Positions 1-7,454 of a DNA stretch of 17,902 nt are shown here, one piece after another (the stretch's first letter is position 1; every line of letters begins with the position of its first letter). Source of the DNA: Verrucomicrobia bacterium UBA1412. GTDB taxonomy: Bacteria > Verrucomicrobiota > Verrucomicrobiia > Limisphaerales > UBA1412. A model generated the notes under the pieces. The model did no database searches. It saw nothing but the letters and a program-made list of their open reading frames with translations, and was not told the DNA's origin. Both the position numbers and the translations under genes were made by a program. Location of the stretch: positions 1 through 17,902 of the forward strand of contig DBPU01000048.1 in assembly GCA_002305615.1 (NCBI GenBank), in the 5' to 3' direction.

Positions 1-1245
1 CTTCAATCCGGGCTCAGCCGGGTCGGTCACCTGCACAATTGAGGCCCGCGGAATATCCTGCTCAATGTTTTCCACGCGCAAGCGGGTCCTCAGTAAATCA
101 CGCAGCTTGGACTCATTTTCCAGATCGCGCTTCGCATTCCAGTAAGGACGATATTTGGCCGAGTTTTCTGCATCCAGCTGTTTGGCTTCATCAAGCATCT
201 TCTGGTTCGCCTCAGCCTGAGTACGAAGAGTCACCGCGCGGGACCTCAAACCGCTGATTGAACTTTTCACCCGGTCATCAATCTGCTGGTTAATCGTCTG
301 TAAAACCTGGGTCATCCTCTTCACGTCAGGGTGATCCGCTGTGTAAGAAACGTCTATAGTAGAGAGCTCCTGTTCCGCCAAATTTTTCTTGAGGATAAGC
401 TCGTTCAGAACCACATCGTTCGGGTTGGCCCCCATCAGGGACTCAAGCTTCTTCTCGTCATCCAGAGACTCGAGCTCAGCCAGGAACTTTTCAAGCTGCG
501 AGCACTGCCCTTCCAGCGTAAGCCGTTCCATATCCAGTTTGCGGACCGCTTCAGGCTCCAGGGTCGGCCCCATCGCTCCTTGACCCTCGGCGATATAATC
601 AGAAATCTTTAATTCCAGCCTGAGTGCATCCACCTTTTCCTGCAAACTTTTCACACGGCCTTCATATTCGTCAAGCGTTTCGGTGAAAGTCTTTGCCGTC
701 TGCTCGGAAATCTCTTTGTATTTTTTCAGGCGGTCTTCACGATATGCCGCGGCAATCGTATTGGCGATCTCGGCTGCCTCCATCGCGTCCTTACTCCGTA
801 CACTCACTTCGATGAGCTCCGTGTTTCGGAACTGGCGCACATCCATATCATTGAGCAGCTTGTAGTACGCCCTTTGCAGCGAAAGATTGGGGATATTCTC
901 CCGTGCGCTCCAGCGGCTGATCAGATTCAGATTCGTGATCACACCGTAGAGCACACTCTTGGATTTAATCACCTCAAACTCAGTCAACACGAAATAGGGA
1001 TCATAACCGGTGTTGCGGGCTCCCTCGTAAAGCCCGGCGACATCCGTATCCTTACTCACCCGAATGCGAACCGTACTCTCGAACTTTTCCGGCAGGAGGA
1101 ACGTCAATCCCACCGTGGTCGCCAGTACAAGTGAAAAAATACCCACAACCATCAGTTTGCGGGCACGGATTACCCTCCAGTAATCCAAAAAATGCTGTGC
1201 CGGCTCGGCACTCTGTGCTGTCTTCGAAAAAGGTTTATTATCCAT
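1..1245 (-). CDS. Wzz/GumC-type polysaccharide co-polymerase (chain-length determinant), 3' end outside window
   Basis: Open reading frame of 415 codons with no stop before the window edge; it begins at ATG 1245 (MDNKPFSKTAQ...). It has a short cytoplasmic N-terminus, one membrane segment at about residues 31-51, a PEKFESTVRI-type strand right after it, and a long charged helical stretch from about residue 170 to 380 (periplasmic coiled coil). This is the layout of Wzz/GumC/ExoP co-polymerases, which set polymer length in Wzy-dependent exopolysaccharide export at the inner membrane. The C-terminal membrane helix, and any fused tyrosine autokinase, would lie beyond position 1. It follows the beta-barrel gene at 1328-2722 by 82 bp. 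No clear Shine-Dalgarno precedes the ATG; the leader is a T run that ends a terminator-like hairpin. The family call is firm, the exact subfamily is not. Confidence 0.85.
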   Translation of the reverse strand, partial: MDNKPFSKTAQSAEPAQHFLDYWRVIRARKLMVVGIFSLVLATTVGLTFLLPEKFESTVRIRVSKDTDVAGLYEGARNTGYDPYFVLTEFEVIKSKSVLYGVITNLNLISRWSARENIPNLSLQRAYYKLLNDMDVRQFRNTELIEVSVRSKDAMEAAEIANTIAAAYREDRLKKYKEISEQTAKTFTETLDEYEGRVKSLQEKVDALRLELKISDYIAEGQGAMGPTLEPEAVRKLDMERLTLEGQCSQLEKFLAELESLDDEKKLESLMGANPNDVVLNELILKKNLAEQELSTIDVSYTADHPDVKRMTQVLQTINQQIDDRVKSSISGLRSRAVTLRTQAEANQKMLDEAKQLDAENSAKYRPYWNAKRDLENESKLRDLLRTRLRVENIEQDIPRASIVQVTDPAEPGLK

Positions 1246-1250
1246 GCTCT

Positions 1251-1286
1251 AAAAAAAAAGAGGCCAGACAAGTGTTCCAGCCTCTT
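1251..1286 (-). terminator. Intrinsic terminator/attenuator-like hairpin directly before the wzz-like start
   Basis: Read on the minus strand, AAGAGGC pairs with GCCTCTT (plus 1280-1286 and 1258-1264), with a 15-base loop, followed without a break by nine T (plus 1251-1259). It is placed to end the transcript of the beta-barrel gene. The T run stops only five bases before the ATG of the co-polymerase at 1245, so it also forms that gene's leader. The stem is only 7 bp, so partial termination is plausible. Confidence 0.65.
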
Positions 1287-1327
1287 GTTGAATTCTATAT
1301 CGTCTTTGCTTCTAAGCTCCCTAGAGA

Positions 1328-2722
1328 TTAATAGGTTGCTCTCAGACCCAAGGTCACGCGATTGCGGTCGTAATCCCGATAATCAATATTCGAGGTAAGA
1401 TTATCATAGGAGTAACTCAGGTCCACAAAAGTTCCGACCGGGCAGTCAAACCCTGTAATCCGATAGGAAAGTGAGGGTCCGATACTGAAATAATCATCAT
1501 GCGTATCGCCGCTGGAAGCGTAGCTCGGTGCCTCTCCATAAGAAGAATGCTGATAAACACCGCTGATAGCACCCTCAAGACGAGGCATAATCTGATGACG
1601 CACGGAAGCGAACACCGTCGTGACTTCTGCTTCCATTGCACCCCATTGTGAAGCGCCGATCTCGTGGCGAACTCCCAACTGTGCAGTACCATTCTCGTGG
1701 TATTCCCAGCGGAAGACGCTCTCAACAAAAGGATTGGTCGCATCCTCATCCAAATCCAGCTTGCCACCAGGAACCAGCACACCTGAACCTGCAGGAGATT
1801 CATACCAGTAGCTCTTGTCGCTATAATCCTTCACGTTCTGGAAAGAGGTGTACTGAACACCCAGGCGGGTCGTCCAGTCGATTCCCTTATCCAGAGTCAG
1901 GCGATAGCCCAAATATCCGGAGTGGCTCAAACGATCATAAAGATCGCTGCCGTAGGTCGCAGGAAGACCGCTTCCACCATACAACTTGGCACCGTTTTTC
2001 CCGTAGAGTTCCCTTGTTCCCGAGCCATCATAATCAGCATAATTCATCTGATAGCCCACGAAGAAACGGTTCACATCGTCCAAATCATAGTACAGGTCAA
2101 TGTGAGGGGTGTGCTCCATGCGGTTCAGCACAAATGCGTAGTCGTCATTTTCGAAATCCCAATACGCATTCCGGTATCCCACTTCAAAACCCATATCCTC
2201 ATAGTATTTGACTCCTAAGAGAATCTCGGCGAAGTTGCGGATATTGTTACCCTCGGCGCGCGTCATGAATTGCTGACCGGCGAAATCTGAAAGAAGTTCA
2301 GGCTCCTGCGCGATAGCAAAAGAATCAGACAACTCCAAACGAACATTATCCGAGAACTGATGATTGAAAGCCGCATCCACTAAATGGGACTGATCATCTT
2401 TCGGACTCGTGCGATCCCCATAATAGGTATAACCATATTCATAACGGATGCTTGCCAATGTTTTGTCGTCCTGATACTTCAGTCCAACTGAGGGAACTAT
2501 CTGAAAACCAAAGCTATCCTTGGGATCCACTTCAACTCCAGAAGGGAGAGTACCCTTCCAACTGGATGTGATGTTGTCGTCATAGAAACCACGAACAGAC
2601 AGGGATGCGCTTAACCAAGGCAGAGACTTCTCACTGCTCTCTAACTGAGCTTGCGCAAAAACTCCTTGTGCTCCTGCCAACCCCAGAGCCACGGCACCCA
2701 CAGATGCAATAATCTTTTTCAT
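1328..2722 (-). CDS. Outer-membrane beta-barrel protein, BBP2-like, exopolysaccharide-associated
   Basis: 464 residues. The start MKKIIASVGAVALG... is a Sec signal peptide, with likely cleavage after VFA at residue 23. The mature part is rich in alternating aromatic and polar strands (repeated YxYxY, YxGYQ, LGVRHE) and ends in an aromatic residue after a beta strand (LGLRATY), as outer-membrane barrels do. A YDDNI segment near residues 47-51 is typical of the putative beta-barrel porin 2 family found in exopolysaccharide and exosortase loci, where such proteins are thought to help polymer cross the outer membrane. The next gene downstream is a Wzz/GumC-like co-polymerase, which supports that role. 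The leader is A/T-rich (AGTTTTTTAAT before ATG) with no Shine-Dalgarno. Function beyond barrel and locus association is inferred. Confidence 0.8.
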   Translation of the reverse strand: MKKIIASVGAVALGLAGAQGVFAQAQLESSEKSLPWLSASLSVRGFYDDNITSSWKGTLPSGVEVDPKDSFGFQIVPSVGLKYQDDKTLASIRYEYGYTYYGDRTSPKDDQSHLVDAAFNHQFSDNVRLELSDSFAIAQEPELLSDFAGQQFMTRAEGNNIRNFAEILLGVKYYEDMGFEVGYRNAYWDFENDDYAFVLNRMEHTPHIDLYYDLDDVNRFFVGYQMNYADYDGSGTRELYGKNGAKLYGGSGLPATYGSDLYDRLSHSGYLGYRLTLDKGIDWTTRLGVQYTSFQNVKDYSDKSYWYESPAGSGVLVPGGKLDLDEDATNPFVESVFRWEYHENGTAQLGVRHEIGASQWGAMEAEVTTVFASVRHQIMPRLEGAISGVYQHSSYGEAPSYASSGDTHDDYFSIGPSLSYRITGFDCPVGTFVDLSYSYDNLTSNIDYRDYDRNRVTLGLRATY

Positions 2723-2780
2723 ATTAAAAAACTGTCGTTGTTTTAAGTTGTTTCGTTAATCCAACCACCGTTACCGGGGC

Positions 2781-2810
2781 TATCTTCGCTCTTTTCCCAG
2801 GGAATGTCAA
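2781..2810 (-). promoter_or_regulatory. Candidate sigma-70 promoter with palindromic spacer, upstream of the beta-barrel gene
   Basis: On the minus strand a perfect TTGACA (plus 2805-2810) lies upstream of weak -10 candidates at 17-18 bp spacing (GAAGAT or AAGATA, plus 2781-2787). The spacer contains an 11-bp perfect palindrome, TTCCC-A-GGGAA (plus 2794-2804), which could be an operator. The resulting 5' leader would be about 50 nt. The weak -10 keeps confidence low. Confidence 0.35.
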
Positions 2811-2849
2811 CGGATAATCGGAAAAAATTTCCATTTTTTATCCCCCCCG

Positions 2850-4658
2850 CTATTCGACCAGCCTCCATCTATCCCACTCCGATAAAAGTAATTGATCCGG
2901 AAGCAGATCTGCAAGCGCATTCTTCAGAGGAAAAGTACCGGGAAGCTCTCCGCGGGTGTAAAACCGCGTAACTATCCCTCCCCAACTCGGCTCTGAGCTA
3001 CCAAATTGACTCAGTTCACTCAAAAACCTTCGGTCCAGCGTCAGCTGTGTTAAATATAACCCTTTAATTGGAGAAATACTATCGTTAATTTTAAAAAATT
3101 CCCGATCCGGATCCAATGGCAAATTAATTGCCGCATGTTGCCCATACCACGCAACCGCCCAGGGCATGTCCGTCGCGAACAATTCATCCCCACGATAAAA
3201 ATTGCTGATCCTCGACACAGACTGAGGATGATACGGCGGCCAGACCAGGGGATACGTCGCCGGCGGCATGAGCGCCAGCCACAACGGCAAACTCAAGACC
3301 GCCCCCGTAAAACAGACGATCAGAGTCCGGATCGGCTTAAGCTCATAGTTAATCTCCTCGATCAGCGTAAAAATAAACGCCGAGCCAAACACGAACACGA
3401 TCGGTAAAAACACCATCAGGAGATTCTCGCTGTGAACCGATGAACCCGAGTCGCTCAAACCCGTCCGGGTTGCCGCCTGCGCTACACCCGTCAGTAGTAT
3501 ACAGACCACCAGCAAAAACCGCGTGCTGTTCAAACCCTTCTTCACAAACGGCAGAAGTATCCCCGCCAGAAAACAAATCGTCAGCCAGGATTCTCCCATC
3601 TGCGGGATACCGCTCCGGATCACCTCTGCCAGATTCTGGAGCAGCTTCCTCGGGTATTCATTGAATTCCGGTCCGTAGAATACCAAAATATCCGGCGTCG
3701 AAATCCGCTCCAGGATATCCCCGCCCAGCTTGGTCGTTCCAACCGCAGGCGCATAAGTCGCCAAGCCGAACGGCAAACCGCTGACCATGATATTCCTCGC
3801 AATCCACGGCGCCAGTACCATCCCGAACACCAGGAGAACCATTACCCCGGCCAGAATCTTGCGCCCGCTGCGCGCTCCCTGCATCACGTACCAGACCACC
3901 GGAATCACCAGCCACCCCAGGGCATACTGGTTGAGCGATGCCAGCCCCGCCAGTAAACCGATGAGGGCTCCCATCCCCATGGTCCAGCCCACTCCGGGAA
4001 TGCTTTCCGTGTCATTCACGTTCTCGGTTATATTCGCCATTCTGAACGAAACCAGAGCATGAAAGAGACAGAGAAGAACCACCATTGATAGAATCGTCGG
4101 CAGCCCGCTGATGGAAAAACGCCAGACCAATTCATTCAGAAATAGCATCACAGCCGCGAAGATACCTATCTCCCGGTCAAACAACCTCTTCCCCAGCCGA
4201 AACGTCAGATAAACCGCTACCAGCAGCAATATCTGGTTGAAAACGCAGATCACGATCTCCGGCAGATACCTCACGTCCTTATCTTGCGGAACATATTGAA
4301 TCGGCACCCCCATGAGCGAAGCTCCCTTAAAGGCCCCGGCCAGAAGCACCGGGTAGAGCGGCGGATTGACGATATCCGGATGACTCCCGATCTTCGCATC
4401 ACCGCCCGTCTGATCCTTCACGATCGTCAGGCTCGAAATCCTCAGGTAATCGGTCACGTATCCCCTGCCCTGCGAGATATTCCGCGCCAGCTGCGCCATA
4501 TCCATCGCTTCGGGATTGCTCAGGTTCTTATACTCCCGCAAACCGTAAAAAGAAAAAAAGCTTCCCACCAATAGAAAAAGAATTACCCGCCGCCACCAGC
4601 GCATCGCTCCCTCTCCGTCCAATAAATTTACCAGCTCTTGAGCCGTCTTCATCTTCAA
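2850..4658 (-). CDS. Multi-pass GT-C (PMT/ArnT-like) membrane glycosyltransferase
   Basis: 602 residues with about 11-13 hydrophobic segments, the first at about residues 24-40. After it comes an acidic segment NPEAMDMAQLARNISQGRGY (45-66), then HPDIVNPPLYPVLLAG (93-108), and PWIARNIMVSGLPF near 284-297. This matches the PMT_2/glycosyltransferase family 39 pattern, with Asp53 or Glu50 as the probable catalytic acid in the first periplasmic loop. Such enzymes move sugars from polyprenyl-phosphate donors onto lipid or glycan acceptors in the periplasm. The C-terminal third (ATDMPWAVAWYG, about 495-506) is a soluble periplasmic domain. It is last in the corA-kinase-regulator set. The frame opens with TTG immediately after the TAG of the regulator gene; ATG at 4652 (MKTAQELV) is an equally good start. 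Donor and acceptor are unknown. Confidence 0.78.
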   Translation of the reverse strand: MKMKTAQELVNLLDGEGAMRWWRRVILFLLVGSFFSFYGLREYKNLSNPEAMDMAQLARNISQGRGYVTDYLRISSLTIVKDQTGGDAKIGSHPDIVNPPLYPVLLAGAFKGASLMGVPIQYVPQDKDVRYLPEIVICVFNQILLLVAVYLTFRLGKRLFDREIGIFAAVMLFLNELVWRFSISGLPTILSMVVLLCLFHALVSFRMANITENVNDTESIPGVGWTMGMGALIGLLAGLASLNQYALGWLVIPVVWYVMQGARSGRKILAGVMVLLVFGMVLAPWIARNIMVSGLPFGLATYAPAVGTTKLGGDILERISTPDILVFYGPEFNEYPRKLLQNLAEVIRSGIPQMGESWLTICFLAGILLPFVKKGLNSTRFLLVVCILLTGVAQAATRTGLSDSGSSVHSENLLMVFLPIVFVFGSAFIFTLIEEINYELKPIRTLIVCFTGAVLSLPLWLALMPPATYPLVWPPYHPQSVSRISNFYRGDELFATDMPWAVAWYGQHAAINLPLDPDREFFKINDSISPIKGLYLTQLTLDRRFLSELSQFGSSEPSWGGIVTRFYTRGELPGTFPLKNALADLLPDQLLLSEWDRWRLVE

Positions 4659-6083
4659 CTATTCCTTCTGTAATTGATATTCCCTTAACTTCCGATGCAA
4701 CGTTCTGCGGCTGATACCCAGCTTCTCGGCCGCCCGCGTCCGGTTTCCGAAAGATTCTTCCAATGCTCTCATGATGAGTAATTTCTCAGCCTCCTTCACG
4801 CTCGGAAGCGAAGCCGGGAAATCTCCCCCTTCATAACGATGCTCCGGAACCGATTCGCTCCGGGCTTTCCCCGGGGCTCCGGACTCCGTCTGCCGCTGGG
4901 GCCTCCATTCTTTCACGCTCGGAGGCAAATCCCGAATCTGAACCGCTGAACCGCTGGCAAAAATCACCGCGTGTTCCAGGCAGGCCCTCAATTCCCTCAC
5001 ATTCCCCGGCCAGGGGTAGCGTCTCAACAGTTCCAGCGCATCCCGGCTCAGATGAGTCACCGCCTTCTGATTCTCCTTGGAAAACTCCTTCAAAAACTTT
5101 ACCGCTAATAACGGTATATCCTCCGACCGATCCCTCAAGGGCGGCATCATGATCTCTACCACCCGTAGCCTGAAAAACAAATCCTCACGGAACGTCCCCT
5201 CTTTGACCATCTTCTCCAGGTCCTTGTTCGTTGCCGTGATGAGCCGCACATCTGCGCTCAGGGTCTTGCTCGAACCCACCCGTTCAAACGTCCGCTCTCC
5301 CAGAAACCGTAAGAGCTTCACCTGGATGGATGCATCGATCTCCCCGATCTCGTCCAGAAAAAGCGTTCCTCCGTGTGCCTGCTCGAAACGCCCGATCCTC
5401 CTCTCGTTGGCCCCCGTGAAGGCTCCCTTCTCGTGCCCGAAGAGCTCGCTCTCCAGCAGATTCGTATTGAGAGCCGCGCAGTGAACCGTGATCATCGGCG
5501 CCTTGGCTCGCGGGCTCAGCTGGTGAATCGCCTTGGCGATGACCTCCTTGCCCGTGCCGCTCTCTCCGCGCAGAAGCACCGTCGCCCGGGTCGGCGATAC
5601 CTGCTCCACCACCTCCAGTATCCTGAGAAGCGCCGGAGATTCTCCCACGACGTTCTCCAGCCCGAATCGGCTGCTCAGCTCCCGATGCAGCACCGTGTTC
5701 TCCTCTTCCAGATTCCGCCTCTTGAGCGCTCGGGCTATCCGCATATCCAGCTCGTCAATCTGCATCCGCCCCTTGGACAGGTAATCATCGGCCCCATGCT
5801 TCATCGCTTCGACCGCCACATCTTCCGAACCGTAGGCCGTCATCAGAATGCAGACCGGCGGCCGCGAAAGGCTCTTTGCACGCCGGATCAATTCAAATCC
5901 ATCCTCCTTATCCGCCATCCGCAAATCCGTCAGGACTACGTCAAAATTCTCCTCCTCCAGTAACCTCATCGCCGCCTTGATATCCTGAGCCAGGTAAATA
6001 TCAAAGTGATCCTCCAACGCCGCGTTGAGACCCTCCCGGGCCGTCCGCTCGTCATCCACTATGAGTAACATCGGTAAAGCCAT
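4659..6083 (-). CDS. NtrC-family sigma-54-dependent response regulator
   Basis: 474 residues with three domains. The receiver (about 5-120) has the acidic pair D10/D11, phosphoacceptor D53 in VVLTDLRM, T82 and K104. The AAA+ sigma-54 activation domain (about 143-380) has Walker A GESGTGKE (173-180), an intact GAFTGA loop (220-225) that contacts sigma-54, and Walker B TLFLDE (240-245). A C-terminal Fis-type helix-turn-helix covers about 434-470 (NRTRAAEKLGISRRTLHRKL). All key residues are present, so it should be an active enhancer-binding activator. It starts nine bases after the stop of the PAS kinase gene, its likely phosphodonor, and is followed with no gap by a membrane glycosyltransferase gene, which suggests control of envelope polysaccharide. 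I saw no -24/-12 promoter in the non-coding gaps, so its targets may lie elsewhere. Confidence 0.93.
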   Translation of the reverse strand: MALPMLLIVDDERTAREGLNAALEDHFDIYLAQDIKAAMRLLEEENFDVVLTDLRMADKEDGFELIRRAKSLSRPPVCILMTAYGSEDVAVEAMKHGADDYLSKGRMQIDELDMRIARALKRRNLEEENTVLHRELSSRFGLENVVGESPALLRILEVVEQVSPTRATVLLRGESGTGKEVIAKAIHQLSPRAKAPMITVHCAALNTNLLESELFGHEKGAFTGANERRIGRFEQAHGGTLFLDEIGEIDASIQVKLLRFLGERTFERVGSSKTLSADVRLITATNKDLEKMVKEGTFREDLFFRLRVVEIMMPPLRDRSEDIPLLAVKFLKEFSKENQKAVTHLSRDALELLRRYPWPGNVRELRACLEHAVIFASGSAVQIRDLPPSVKEWRPQRQTESGAPGKARSESVPEHRYEGGDFPASLPSVKEAEKLLIMRALEESFGNRTRAAEKLGISRRTLHRKLREYQLQKE

Positions 6084-6092
6084 AGCCTGAAC

Positions 6093-7454
6093 CTATCCTT
6101 CCTCCGGAGTCCCCACCGTTTCTGCACCGGCCGGATTGAGCAGCTGCGGTCCTTGCTCCTGCAACGGCAGAAACACCCGGAACTCGGTCCCACAACCCTC
6201 CTGGCTTTCCACCTCTATCCTGCCGCGATGCGCACGGACAATTCGCTGCACGATCATGAGCCCCAGACCGGAGCCCTTCTCGTGCGTCGTAAAAAACGGG
6301 GTAAATAAATTCTTCAATTGCGCCTGGGACATCCCCGGGCCCGTATCGCCGATGCTCACCCACACCCAGTGAACATTCTGCCGCGTCCGCAAAGTCAACC
6401 GTCCTCCGCTGGGCATCACCTGCATCGCGTTCTTGACCAGGTTCACCAGCACCTGCTTGATCTGGTCTACGTCAAAATAGGCCAGCATCAGGTCCTCCCG
6501 CAAATCAAGCTCCACGAACATCTGCCGGTTTTCCAACTCCGGCTTCATCAGGTCCACCACCTCGCCAATCACGTCATTGAGCAAAGCCAGAACCGGTCGC
6601 GGAGGCGTCGGCCTCATCGCCTGCAAAAATTGTGTCGTGATATAATCCAGCCGCCCGATCTCTCCACGCGCTATCTTCAGGTACGAATCCAGACGGGTGA
6701 TCGAGTTTTTCCGGTCGCGCTCAGCGGTCCCTTCTTCAACGACGGAATCCGCCACCTTGCGTTTTTTCCCGAAAACACCCCGACCGGCCTTCGTTTTCGC
6801 AGTCCCTTCCTGAGCCTCCAGGGAGTTCTCCAGCTTCTTGAGCTCCCGACTCATGAGTTGCAGGTGAATGCTGAGCGCATTGAGCGGATTGCCGATCTCG
6901 TGCGCCACACTGGCCGCCAGAAGCGTCAACGCAGCCACCCGCTCGCTCTCCATCGCTTCAAAAGTCTTCTTACGCGTCTCGGTTGCATCGTGAAGAATCA
7001 GCGCGATCCTTCCTTCGCCATTCTCTGAACCGGCTAACCGAGCCACTTCCAGTCGGATAAACCTCTGCTGCGGGTAGTAAATCTCAAATTCATGCCGCTG
7101 GAATACCCCCACGCTCCCCTCACTGGCCTTCAGAACCGCCTTCCAATCCAATCCCGGCAGATACCGCTGAATCTCGTGGTTTTCATCCACTCCTTTGGGA
7201 ACTCCCAAAAGCTTTTCCACCGCCTCGTTGGCATAGAGAATCCCTCCCGATTCATGGGTCACCACCACCCCATCCTCAATCGTATGAAACAGTATTTCGA
7301 AAAACGCCCTCTCTCTCGCCAGCCTCTGAACCACTGTCTGCAAATCCTCCTGGGGTAGACAATCCAGATTCCCCAGAGCCCGATCCAGAAACCGGGTCCG
7401 CCGCTCAGACCAATGAGATGACGCTTGCGTTTGAGGTTCGTTCTTCAAAACCAC
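6093..7454 (-). CDS. Soluble PAS-domain sensor histidine kinase (NtrB-like)
   Basis: 453 residues with no membrane segment, so probably cytoplasmic. A short coiled coil (about 35-50) leads into a PAS domain (about 50-160, ILFHTIEDGVVV... then ILHDATETRKK). The dimerisation/phosphoacceptor helix carries H185 in SVAHEIGNPLNAL, and the ATPase domain has an N box (QVLVNLVKNAMQ, about 333-344), G1 (GDTGPGM, 369-375) and G2 (GSGLGLMIV). Between the two phosphoacceptor helices there is an extra, highly charged segment of roughly 50 residues (203-257), unusual for NtrB/AtoS-like kinases. The start is GTG at 7454, inside the last codons of the CorA gene (10-bp overlap), with GGAAG just upstream. It is presumably the partner of the sigma-54 activator that follows. 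The signal is unknown. Confidence 0.9.
   Translation of the reverse strand: MVLKNEPQTQASSHWSERRTRFLDRALGNLDCLPQEDLQTVVQRLARERAFFEILFHTIEDGVVVTHESGGILYANEAVEKLLGVPKGVDENHEIQRYLPGLDWKAVLKASEGSVGVFQRHEFEIYYPQQRFIRLEVARLAGSENGEGRIALILHDATETRKKTFEAMESERVAALTLLAASVAHEIGNPLNALSIHLQLMSRELKKLENSLEAQEGTAKTKAGRGVFGKKRKVADSVVEEGTAERDRKNSITRLDSYLKIARGEIGRLDYITTQFLQAMRPTPPRPVLALLNDVIGEVVDLMKPELENRQMFVELDLREDLMLAYFDVDQIKQVLVNLVKNAMQVMPSGGRLTLRTRQNVHWVWVSIGDTGPGMSQAQLKNLFTPFFTTHEKGSGLGLMIVQRIVRAHRGRIEVESQEGCGTEFRVFLPLQEQGPQLLNPAGAETVGTPEEG

Noticed and set aside
2822..2839. A6/T6 hairpin as a real intrinsic terminator for the glycosyltransferase gene
   Set aside because: The stem has only A-T pairs and no separate T run follows on the minus strand, so it should not end transcription efficiently; kept only as a low-interest observation.
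2723..2849. Possible sigma-54 (-24/-12) promoter upstream of the beta-barrel gene, expected if the nearby NtrC-type regulator acts here
   Set aside because: I looked for GG-N10-GC within TGGCAC-N5-TTGC-like sequence here and in the 8453-8730 gap on both strands and found no convincing match.
5373..5963. 196-residue open frame on the plus strand inside the sigma-54 activator gene
   Set aside because: Antisense to the AAA+ and receiver domains, whose motifs are all intact on the minus strand; rich in Arg, His and Pro as expected of a shadow.
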